NCBI GenBank assembly: GCA_036245525.1 | Contig: BTPG01000002.1 | Span: 119,183,293 to 119,247,292 of the forward strand | DNA from: Semisulcospira habei | Lineage: Eukaryota; Mollusca; Gastropoda; Semisulcospiridae | Direction of reading: 5' to 3' | Length of the DNA stretch: 64,000 bases | Shown here: positions 1 to 11,900 of the stretch, in pieces | How positions within the stretch are numbered: the stretch's first letter is position 1 | How the letters are laid out: each line of letters begins with the position of its first letter | Position numbers and translations under genes: made by a program | Notes under the pieces: model-generated | What the model saw: only the letters and a program-made list of their open reading frames with translations | Told to the model about the DNA's origin: nothing | Database searches by the model: none

Positions 1-120
1 AAAATGCAGGCTCAGCTGGCCTCGGGGGTCTACGTGCTGCCGGCCGTCTTCATCTTGACCTCGGACCTCTCACTCCGCGACACACTGCACGAGTGCGACT
101 TCATAGGCGCCATGGTGCAG
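1..120 (+). CDS. KEN-like gene exon 1 of window (partial)
   Basis: Open in frame 1 from the window edge to a CAG|GTCGGT donor, giving about 40 residues (for example GVYVLPAVFILTSDLSLRDT). It looks alpha-helical, like ARM/HEAT-type helices, but I recognise no named domain. Phase 0 at the donor matches the next exon. The true start codon lies upstream of the window. Confidence 0.6.
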
Positions 121-2860
121 GTCGGTGACTGGGACAAAATAATGCTAAATTAAAAAAAAAAAAAAAAAGAGAAGGGAAACCCCGTCTACAACAGGCAAGA
201 GTCATAGATCTTCGTTAGCCCGCGCACTTACGCGGGCTAACGAGGATCTATGACTCTTGCATGAGAATCTGTGACTCATCTACCTCTGTGCTGACAAATG
301 ATTGAGAGTCCATTTTTTGTGAAAAGCGAGATTTAATTTTTTTTAAAAATTGTCAATGATGATCTCGCTTTTTACAAACATGGACTTACTGTCTTTTGCC
401 CTCACGGTCAGAATCTGTGACTTTAGCTCTTCAGTCCTGGGGCCGTAAGGTCATAAATGTCCTAGACCAGTACACATACTGATGAACATTCACAAGTCAC
501 AAAAAGTGAAGGAACACCTGCCGTTTCACATGCATTTTTCTAGTCAAAGTAATTTCCAAAGACGTCAACTTCAAACAACCAAACCATACAGTCGTCTCGT
601 CAAGAAGTCTGGATATATTCAGAACCCAATGCGCAAAAGTCCATCGGGCCGACGTCGGCCCGATGGACTTTTGCGCATTGGGAAAGCAGACATTCTTTAA
701 AGTACACCTCAGAAACGACACTGGGCGGTATTAAAGATTAAGCAAACATACTTACAATTAGGCAACATTTCTGGCGCAAAAATCACCAAGGTGACAAAAT
801 AGCAAGTATTTTTTTAGACGCGAGGAATGCTTATTTTTATAAGCGTGCTATGTTTATTGGCTCACTTGCGAAGCAAAATTGAGTCTATGTTTTGGGCCAG
901 TGGTCGTCCGTCCGTCCGTCGTCCGTGGTAAACTTTAACGTTGGCATTTTTTTTTCGGAGACTATTCAGGCCACAGTCTTCAAACTTGGTCCAAGAATAC
1001 TTCGTGGCAAGACCTTTCTAAACATACCAATTTGAGTGACCTCTTACAAAGGTCAAGGTCACAGGGGATCAGGAAATATGTCAAAATTAGCTATATTTTG
1101 ACATAATTTATCTTTTCACAAATACTATTCACAACTTCAAACCCAATCTTGGTACAAAGGTACAATACAATACAATACAATACAATACAATACAATACAA
1201 TACAATACAATACAATACAACTTTATTGTCTGTTCGAGTCAGGGCACGACAGAAATTTGCCTTTCGGCTCGTCATGAAACAACAATATAAGACATTAACA
1301 AACGCTACAGGAACATATCATAAAAATTATCATTGCAGCAATCTATCACAAGCAATCTGTCACAAGATGGGAGGTAATGTTAAGTAGATCATACTTATCG
1401 CGGCGTTATAAACGAGAGTTCAAAATCGAGACAGCAGTTGGAATAAAAGACTTCTTAAAAACATTCCTTCTGGCAAGTGGCATGTTGATGGTACCTGATG
1501 GTAAGACCTTTCTATACATACTAATTTGGATGACCCCTCGGAAAGGTCAAGGGTCACAAGAGCTCAGAAAATAGGTGAAAAATAGCCATATTTTGACAAA
1601 AGATGTTTTTTTCTCAAATACCGTTCACAACTTCAAACCCACACTTGCTACAGAGATACCTGCTGGTAAGACCTATCTATGCATACTAATTTGGATGACC
1701 CCTCGGAAAGGTCAAGGGTCACAAGGTCTTAGGAAATAGGTCCGAAATAGATCCCTCAAAAGGTCAAGGGTCAAGAGAGCACCGGAAATAGGTAAAAAAT
1801 AGCCATATTTTAATAATAATAATAATGAGTATTTATATAGCTCTTAATCTTAATCACAAGCTTTAAGCGCTTTACAATATGTGCACAAAAATAAAAATGC
1901 AATGACATATGCACATAACAAATAAAGCACAATACCCGAACACACCACTTTTACAATGAACTAAACAACAATGCATACATAATAATTTATGTTCTAATTA
2001 ACATTCATTCTAAACAAGGAGGATTACAGAACTACAACTAAGGCATCAAACACTGGCAGTTATTTAAAGTAAAGCTTGAAGAGGTGAGTTTTCAACGACC
2101 TCTTGAAGTCAGAGACAAAAGATGTTTTTGACAAAAGATGTTTTTTTCTCTCAAATACTATTCACAACTTCAAACCCAAATTTGGTACAGATATACCTGA
2201 TGGTAAGACCTATCTATGCATACTAATTTGGATGACCTCTTGGAAAGGTCAAGGGTACAAGAGGCTGGCAAATGTGTGTAAAATGCCAATTTTTTAAAAT
2301 ATAAAATTGTAGGTATTATCCACATATTTGCTAATTTTTCAACCACATTTGGCACAAAAATAGCTGACGATAAGACCTTCTTATGCATACTAATTTAGTC
2401 GACTCATCACAAAGGTCAAGGGTCAGGGGGGTTGACAGATGTGTGAAAAATGCTTACGTTTTCAGAAAACCTGGATTTTGCTGCTGCAGAATCCAGCCCT
2501 GGTCACAAAGGTCACACATATGTAAATCGGTCATACACAAGAGCCATAATGGCTTTGACTTTCTTGTTTTAAGAACGTTTAATTGGCTTTGTTATTGGTT
2601 AGATGTCTTGTGTGCTTTTGTTTTGCTCGTACTCTGTCTTTTTACGAACATTAAATTGTTTATTGTCATAACTGTGCTCTTTCCTTTAGCTCGCCATGCT
2701 GATTGTGTAGTGTCTGCTGACCGTGCACGTACAGTTGGCGGACACTGCTCGGGCAGGTGGTGCTGCGGTTAAGGAGCTAGCGTGCGCCCTGCATCACATC
2801 ACATGATTTTATAAAGCGCTTTGAGCCTAGCAATGGGGATTTAGCTCTACACAATAAAAC

Positions 2861-2921
<61 letters not shown>

Positions 2922-5900
2922 CCGTTATAAGCAATCACGCATTCAGAGATAGTATTGCATGAGCGAGGTCTCAGTAATGCTCAATTTCTCAAGCGTTCCG
3001 GAACTTTATGTGATGAGCGTATAATTCCCCTTGCACTGCAGGTCCTGAGGCGGCGGGAATTGACCCGGGAATCGACTATCCCCAGCTGCCACGTGTGCTG
3101 TAACCTGATGCATAGCGCCTTCTCGGTCCCGGACGAGCGCTTCGTGCAGCAATTCCTAGTTGCCCGCGGTCCAGAGACTATCCTGGAGAGGCTGGAGAAC
3201 AGAAACTTTGACCAGGGATTCAGCAAGGTGAACAAGGGACCGACGTTACCGCAAATCAGAAGTAGGGCAAAACTGCACGTTTGTCTACGAAACATTGGAA
3301 TGACCCGTTCAGTGTCGAGAAAATTGCAAGAGGCAGTTGCGGGAGCTGACGAGGCTCTACGCCTCTTGCTGACGTCACTTTGAATCCATGTCCCTGGGAC
3401 GTCTAGGATTGTTTTGGTGTTGAAGTAACACAGATTGCAAAAACACAGTCTGCGTCAGCTGGCACTGAACATATTCTGTTTCTGAAACATTTTCTCATTC
3501 AACAACTGGAAGCCGCCTCCGTCCAAGGAACATGGATGCACATTGATCTCAGCAAAAGGCATAGATCCTCATGAGCTATGCCTCTTGCAATTAGATTGTT
3601 CCCATTTTCTATGCAATAAAGGGTTTTAAAGCCCGAAAATCGATCGCAATCGAAAACAGTATCACATTACTTCGCGTCTCTTCGGTATTGTCAAAGGAGG
3701 TTATCTTTACAATCGTCTCCGCCTCAATAGCATGTCAACTTGCAAAAAATCTTGCCGGTCGATTCAGTCAACGCAGGTTTTGAAGCTGAGGTACATATGC
3801 CTAACGAGGACCCATGCCGCAGTGATCGGGGGCTATCCCGCGGAACGGCCCATTTTAGCCTTCACAATAAAGGTGCGCAACCTACTGTCTTTTCTTACTA
3901 TAATGGGCTGAACCTACTGCCGTTGATCGTATTCTGATTGTTGAATAATAACTCCATTTTGAGAAGATTTTGTCAGTGGCAAATAACCCCCTATTTGCTG
4001 ATTGTTGCAGGAGGTTGGTTACGGCCCGGGCCAGGAGCTGAGAGTGGAGGTTTACAGAACCTTGCTGCTGTTACCGGTGTTGGCACTGGCTGAGACTCAG
4101 GCAGGGAGGGAGTGGCTGGCAACCAACCAGCAGAGGCTCACAGCACATCTACGCTGCCTCACATGCTATCACGAACTTCTACAGGTCAGCTCCCTTGATC
4201 GCGTAGACGGCGTGTTTGGGGGTTTTGTAGGCATGGGGTGTTTTTTTCCTGGGTCAGTCCGTGGCGTCGCGTGAAGTCTGCCACTAGTGAGGTTTCTTTT
4301 GCAACGAACAACTCGCGACAACAAAAGAGAGCGAAATAACGGCGGACATACAACGCTCCAAACATCCCCAAGAGACATAGATCGTCATGAGCCCCCCGGT
4401 TGTTCGTTTTCAAACGAAACCTCACTACTAAATGCGTGAGGTGCGACGTTCGACACCTGTTCCGGCGTGGGACTTTCCTACTCTCGTGTCATCGTTTTTT
4501 TCGGGCGGACCTGTGAACTTTGTTTCTCAGTGTGGGTAATCCGGCACTCCCCCCCCCCCCCTCTCCCTCCCTTCCCCTCTCTATTTTGGTACCGGTTGCC
4601 ATACCACTTTTTAAATGTTTAATACAAGCGATGCAAATTGACTAACTGACTGTAAAAGCTGATCTGACCCGTGGCACAGCAGGAAGGCCACTGTGTCCCT
4701 AAAATGTCGCACGAAATCTTCCAATATCTTATCTGCCCTGTGATGGCACAAGACAGTAAGTCCGTTTTATGAAAAGCGAGATTGTATTCGTAATCTTAAT
4801 TTTCAACAAACAACAACAAAAAAAAATTGCGCAGGACCTACAGGACCTTTCACAAGACACGCAGGACAGATATTCTCTCATGACAGTATCTACGCCTACT
4901 GACATAACAATTATACCATTCTTAGAAATGTAGACTCTTTCCCTCCCTGCACCGTTAGCGGGTGTACTCGGGGAGTGCACCACAAGTACTTTTCTTTTGT
5001 AACAAACGACTACAAAAAAAAAAAAGCGAAATCACGGCGGATAACCAGCTAGTTCCATAAGAATAGACAACATTCCAAACATCTACAAGAGGCATAGATC
5101 CTCATGAGCCCGGAGGGCGCATGAGGATCTATGCCTCTTGGAGATGTCTGGATGTCCGTCGTGATTTCGCTCTCGTTCGTTGTTGCGAGTCGTGCGTCGC
5201 AATCAAACCTCACTATTCCCAGAAACGGTACAGGTTTCTTTTTGCTTTCAGCGTGTAAGCGAGGTCAAAGTGGAGATATGCGGCAAGGAGATCAGGCTGG
5301 ATCGTAGCTCCACAGTGGAGCGCTTCCTGGCCTTCTTCAAGACCCTGGAGACTCAGGACCACGAGGAGAAGGTTCGAGAGCTGCTGGAGCTGGAAGAGCG
5401 AGAGAAAAGCCGTAAAGAGAGGAAGAGGGAAAAGAAACGACAGCATCGGATGAAGCAGAAAATGAAAGCCCGCGCCACTGATATAGGTCTAAAAGTTCAT
5501 ATGCATATGAACTGGTGAGGTATCGTTTACGCCGGATGTCTCCCAACGACGAATGAGAGCAAAGTGACGGCGGATATCCAGCTTGTAGCATACGCAGCTT
5601 AGACACTACTCCAAACATCTCCAAGAGGCATAAATCCTCACGGGCCGGGGCCGGGAACCCGGGCTCATGACGATCTATGCCTCTTGGAGATGTTTGGAGT
5701 GTTGTCTAGGCGTATGGTAGATACAGGCTAACCGCCATGACGTCGTTCGTTTCAAACAAAACCTCACCATTATCTTCCAATAGAAACGCAGCCATAAACA
5801 CATTTCAAGTCCATTCGCAACGGACAGACATTCTTTTGTTATATAAATTATGGTGTGCAGTTCTCTAAACATGTGGGTTTTTTCAAACTTGTTTGCTTGA

Positions 5901-8900
5901 CAAAATGAGAAATGTGGTGGTTAATTGATTTTGTAAGAAGTAATGGGTCTAAAAAAAACAAACTACAAACACTTAATTGCGAAAAAGCAAAGTGCACGTG
6001 CCGGTAAGGCATACAAAAGCTTAATCAAAAAGTACATGAATTGTTTGTCACTACTCTGTTTTGCGATGGCAGCCATTTTTCTGTTTCATGACCCCGTGAA
6101 ATCATGGGGCTCAGGCAACTTGGGGGGCGGTCATCCCAGTTATCATTCTAGCTGTAAATATTTATAGTTTTACAGTGGACCTTTTGTTGACTGTCATGAT
6201 CCCCCCCCTCCCCACCCCCCACCCCTCTCCCCCCTTCCAGTGTGTACAACCTGCTTTTTGTATTTTCATTTTCAGTGGGTGACAAGTACGGGTTTGGTTC
6301 TGGGGTAAGCGAATCGACGGGAGGCAAATCCCGGCTGCTTGACGTCCTGGATGACATCCCCTTGACTATTGGTCCCGATGGCATTCAGGATGTGGCCGAA
6401 ACGGCTGTGGCTGCTGTTCTTACGCCAAGGTTAGCTCTTGGCCATGGGGTCTTTGGTCAGATATGGTCTGCCCTGCACGTGCAGTCTCAGAATTACGCGC
6501 ACCAGCACGTGCACATTCACGCTCACGCGCGACGTTAGCTGTGCAGTGCCTCGTTGGAGTAGTACATATTACTGAGGTTTCGTTTGCGTCAAACGACTCC
6601 CAATAACGAAAGAGGTCACGGCGGACAAGCCGCTTCCACCATTAGCATAGACAACACCCCAAACATCTCCAAGAGGCATATATCCGCATGAGCCCGGAAG
6701 GCTGATGAGAATCTATGCTAATGGTGCAAGCTGGTTATATAACATGACTTTGCTTTCGTTTGTTGTTAGGAGTCGTCCAGTGTAAACGTAACCTCACTCT
6801 TGTCTGACCAGTTACGGTAACGTCAAACTTCGGACGTCTGCAGTAGACGACTTACGAAAATCAAAGTGGGTCAAAATTTTCACGCATTTAGACGAACACA
6901 GTGGATTAAAAGCCAGGACAAACATGAGCTATATGGCATGTTCGGTCTTTTAATCCAGTTTTTCGAAACGCGTGCAGTTTGACCTACTTCTGATTTCCTA
7001 GTGTATTACTCTGATTTCACCTCAAGATCTGGGTCCGACCCCCGAGACAACGAAGACGAGTGGGTGATGGTCGGAGGCAAGCGAACCTATCCCCTGAAGC
7101 TGCGCCTGGCTGGCCTTCACAATGATCTCGCCGAGAACCGCCAGAGCTTCAAGGAGCCGCCACAACGTCATCAGGATGAGTGCAGGCCGGCTAGATCATC
7201 AGAAACTCTGGCGGCGTATTCTCACGCCAACCCCAAGGTATGTGCCCAGCGCAGGGATTCCCAGTTCTACTTCCGATATCGCGAGGAAACCAAAATACAG
7301 TTCCCGAGGGGAAGAAACAAAAAATCGAACGATTTGGTACATTAAATAAAAAGATCACTAGGAAATAGGGACAATACATGTTAGTGGTCACAAGATGTGC
7401 AGTAGTCATTTGATAAATGCTCAAAATGACAACCCCAGCCTCATCTCGGCCACGTAATGAAACGCTGCTGCTTAGGAAAGTGCACTTGATATCATGATGC
7501 ATCCAAGACAGAAAATCGGCCTTCAACACACATGTTCTAACATGTTCTAACGTGTGTGTTGAGACCCGATTTCTGTCGTAGATGCACCAACAGTCGCAGG
7601 GCACAGAAGATGACGCAGGGTGCAGCCGGCTGTCCCAGACACACGCCTCGGACTACAGCACGGATACCGACGTCACCGCAGATGGAGACCTGCAGCTGCT
7701 GGAGGAATGCCATCTGATGGCCACCGTTTCCAAGCATACGTACTCCCCAGTGGATGACGTGGCCGGCTGCAGCAAAGGGAAGGGGGGAGGTGGTGGAGGA
7801 GGGGGTGGGGTGAGGTGGGCGGACGTGGCTCGGTACGGCGGTCACAGCACGCCCCACATCGATGCCCCACCAGCTCGAGTGTCCCCGGCAGCGCATCATG
7901 AACAGGTTCCCCCTGAGAGCCAACTGCAGCACAGCCAGCAAGTACGTGAGAAATTTGTACAGCTATACCAGGTAGCATGCCCTTACGTGCAAATGAAGCA
8001 TAGACATGCACTCAGTCAGCATCAAACTGATATCATATGATGGGAGTAAGTCTTTGTGGTTATGGCTAACCCCTTCCGTGGCGAGAAAATATGAACACCA
8101 CACATCTGCAAGAGGCATAGATCCTCGGTTTCGGGAGCTTATGAGGATCTATGCCTCTTGCTGACACCACTCAGAATCCATGTTTCTGAGTCCATGTTTG
8201 GGCTTGAATTAACAAAGATAGCAAAAATACAGTATGCGTCAGCAGGCGCTGAACGGGTTAAAATTAGCGGATGTTCAGTGGACACAAAACTGAGGCCCCA
8301 CGGCATGGATTCCAGCTCAAACATTTCACTCATCTATGGACGGCGTATTCAAAACGATACCACGAAAACCTATGCCCTCATTCTTTTTTCGTATAGCAGA
8401 AGTTGTCGGGTTTTTTTTAAGCACTGGGCTCTAAGGTCAAAATTTCCAAATGTTGGAGTTTAAGTTTAATGCCACTTTAACCCCTTCCCTGCCACTGTAT
8501 GTACACCGTACTTACATTTTTGTTTCTGAAATCTTGGTTCATTCAACGACCAAAAGCCAACACCGTCCAAATAGAATGGATACAAACTGACCTCAGCAAG
8601 AGGCACAGATCCTCATCTCTTGTAGTTGGATCGTTTTTACTTTTTTCTCGGCAGTGAAGGGGTTAAGGGACATATTGATCATAATAATTCAAGGATGGTG
8701 TCCAGAGTCGTGCTCAACCGACGTCGACCCGAGGGTCCTTTGCTTCGTGGGTACTCTGGCGCCACCCTTGAACTACATGTATCATGGTCGATCCATATTA
8801 TGATTGGATAAACTAAAGAAATAATGGAAACTGTAAAGAAGCGCGTGTTTTCCATACAGGCAGACTCTCGCCCCCGTAAAGAGTCGTACAAAGAGGAGTT

Positions 8901-11900
8901 TCCGCCCCTGGCCGATAACGACGACAGCGCTCTGCAGGAAAACCAGGAGGAGGATGACCTTCAAGCAGACGGTGCGTTTGGTTTTGGCGCGTACGGTCAG
9001 AGTGACCGCGTGATGGAAGCGTTCTTCGGGCGTAATGAAGACATGGCCCAGTTTGCCAGCTCCGGTGTCCGCCAGTCTGCAATGTCTTCAGCTTTCGCTA
9101 GCGCCAAGGCCGACGCCAGTGGTGTGGATCCCAGCGTGCTGTACGAAGCGCTGTCAGAGTGGATGTGGCAATCCGCGCTGGCCCAAGGGCTGTTCAGTTC
9201 GGACCCACAGTCCCTGCCTGCCAACCTTCCAGTAGACTTTCTCTGTTCCACGGCGGTGTCCCAGACATCGAAAGCCTCGCCGAACCTTCTTCCGAGCGCA
9301 GATTACGTTGCTGAGAGCACGCAGGACAAGTCAGAGAGTGAGTCGTTCATATCTAATTCTCCCTTTACCTGGAAGCAGTCGACGTGGACAAATGGACAAG
9401 CGGCAAACATCCGGACGGCAGCACAACGGAGTCATCAAGAGTCAGGCTGGCCGGAGAAACTTAGCCAAAATATAACGGTTCAGCCTGGAACCACGGAGGC
9501 CTCGGCTGCATCTACTGGGCAAACTTTCACCAGCTTTCAAGATGAGCGCTCAACGGCTTCCATGCTGCTGTCAACATACGCACAAAACGTTGCCAGAAAC
9601 AACCAGGTTAAAGCCACAACGTCCAGTGAAGCGCTGTGCGCGGAAGAACTTTTGAGAAGACAGCCAGCAGCTAAACAGAATAACGAGGAAAGACTCTATG
9701 ATTCTAGCAAGCCGAGTCTAGTGAATGGTATTTCACAGCCCAGTAAAACCGAGCTATGGAGAAGCGTGGGTGAAGCAGACAGAGTCAGACGTCCACTTGC
9801 TACAAGCCGCCTGGCCGACTGGACCTCTCCGCAGAATCGTACACAAGCTTCTAGCTTTCCAGACAAGACACTCGTGTTCGGTAAACTAGCCTGCGACGCA
9901 AACGATTTGTATGGTCTGTCTGTTGCAGCAGGTGGTGTGGACAGCACTCGAAAGATGGACTTCATGTGGAAAGATCCTGAAAGAAAGGAGCAACAGGAAC
10001 AATCAGCAGCAAACCGTACATCCTTGATGGCTTCAGCAGAGAGATGCAATATCAAATCAACGCAGGCGTTCGTCACTTGCAACCAGTATAATGTCAACGC
10101 GCGGGAGAAAGCGGCAGAATACAGATACGATCATACAACAAATCGGCCGGTCTCTGATAACTGGGATGAAAGCGCGTTCTATAATCAGGTGGAAACAAAT
10201 CCGAGAGGCAAGTCAGTAGTGGTGTCAGTGGCCAGGTCTTCAGACTCAGAGTCCCAGCAGAGCTCCCCAACCGAACACAGGAGCGAGATTCAGCCCGATG
10301 ATTTTCACTCGCCCACGCCAGAGTCGTCCAGCTCCTATTACTTGACCGGATACGACAGCTTCCGCCAGGCGTCGCCTCACGCATCGTCCACGTCATCAGC
10401 TACTGTTCTGCAGGAGTGTCTGGCTCCTGGCTTTCTGCGAGCGGCTGTGGGAAATTTGCAAGCCTACAGCTACGATAGAACCAGAGAAAGGTGTGGCGGT
10501 CTGACAGACGGCAGTAGCATTTTCCAAGGGATATACGGCAATATGGGTCTGCTTCCCTCGGGTACCGTGTACAATGAACAGAGTGCGGTCAGCCATTACC
10601 CAGATCTATCCACCCTGCCCGAGAGGGACGTGTCTCAAGATTCTCGTTCCAGGATTGTTAAATCCTGGCTGGCTGTCGGACACGGCCGTCCTCAAAGAAC
10701 AGCACCCGACGGCAAAGAGAGAGAACATGGATCTCACACCCCGTCTGTCAATATACCCGACTGGACTCGAGAAGCCGGCGATGGCGTCATGAATCAAGCC
10801 AACCAAGAATCCATGGTCTCAGACTTACTGGCGTCTTCCAACTCCGCATCAGAGCACTCCCTGGGACGTCCTGAATCCCCACCGGTCCTCTTCCCCGAAA
10901 CTCTACGAGACGACGACCCCAGCGAGAAGCCGAGTGCTTTGGACGTGTTTCCGTCTATCCACGACATGACGGAGGGCGACCTCTTCCAGAGCGTGTTCTC
11001 TAACAGCTACTTTCTCCAGCAGATCGCCATTGATCAGATCCGCAGGCGTCTGAGAGCCATGGGCGGCGAGCAGCTTCTCAAGCACTCCGTTCTCTTCCAC
11101 GATCTCGACTACTACGCTTCCCTGTATGGAGTCCGCCTGCGAGACGTGCTGGGTCCGCAGGACGACCCCAAATCATCGAGTTCGGAGACCGCGAGTTCCA
11201 GGAAGTGCAACACGAGTCGGCAGACTGCAGGCTGGAGGGCCCTAGTAAAAGAACTGGGCAGCAGGCACACGGACAGGAACGCGGCACACCAGGGGGAGGT
11301 AAGGAAGAATGGCTGGATGGAAACTGTTCTCATCAGCTCATTAAAATTTGAGACGTGCCGCATGCTTATATGCGGCTTGTTGATGGATGGATGGGTGAGT
11401 GGATGAGTGGATGGGTTTGAAGGTGGCTGGGTGGGACATACATGGATGATAGCAACAATAATCTGGCACTGAGTTTGAACTAGAATGGTCGAATTTTTGT
11501 TCGCAAAGAATCTAATGAAAGATGGATGTATTCCGAACTTGGTACTCACTTGGGGGAAAAGTTTGAGCGAAGTAAGTACATGTCTGTGAGAAAAAGGTCC
11601 TCGGGCCAACAACGGCCGACATCGGCCCGAGGACCTTTACTCTCTAACTTGATGAGTCCTCCCTAATAAATTTTTAAGCACCAAACGAAAGAAGTGAAAA
11701 TTGCAGACGACCCTTATTGGGATAACTACGAGAATGACTTTTCATCAAAAGATAAAAGAAGTGGACATCGCAGATGACCACACTGACGACCCCGCCGTCA
11801 GCGACTGGCCCTGGAGCTCACGGGTGTTCGCTCCTCGCATCGTCAGCTGGACGGAGGGCGGGGAGGAGGAGGGATGTTGGCAGGAGGGCGGGGGAAGCCG

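Larger units (their letters stand above)
121..3041. other. Intron 1 of the KEN-like gene, filled with repeats
   Basis: No coding exon recognised. It holds a hairpin core (190-265), palindromic MITEs (295-480, 629-672), tandem repeat family R in three blocks, two LINE-tail-like insertions and a SINE-like tail with an ATT microsatellite. Confidence 0.6.

Noticed and set aside
629..672. Rho-independent-terminator-like hairpins
   Set aside because: The genome is eukaryotic; the hairpins belong to repeat families rather than to transcription terminators.
7001..7026. Acceptor CCTAG at 7001 for exon 6
   Set aside because: With phase 2 from exon 5 it gives an immediate stop; the acceptor at 7026 keeps the frame.
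8824..8859. ATG at 8824 as the start of a separate 860-codon gene
   Set aside because: A strong acceptor (TTCCATACAG) at 8859 is in frame with exon 7 and fits the KEN-like gene, so the ATG is intronic.
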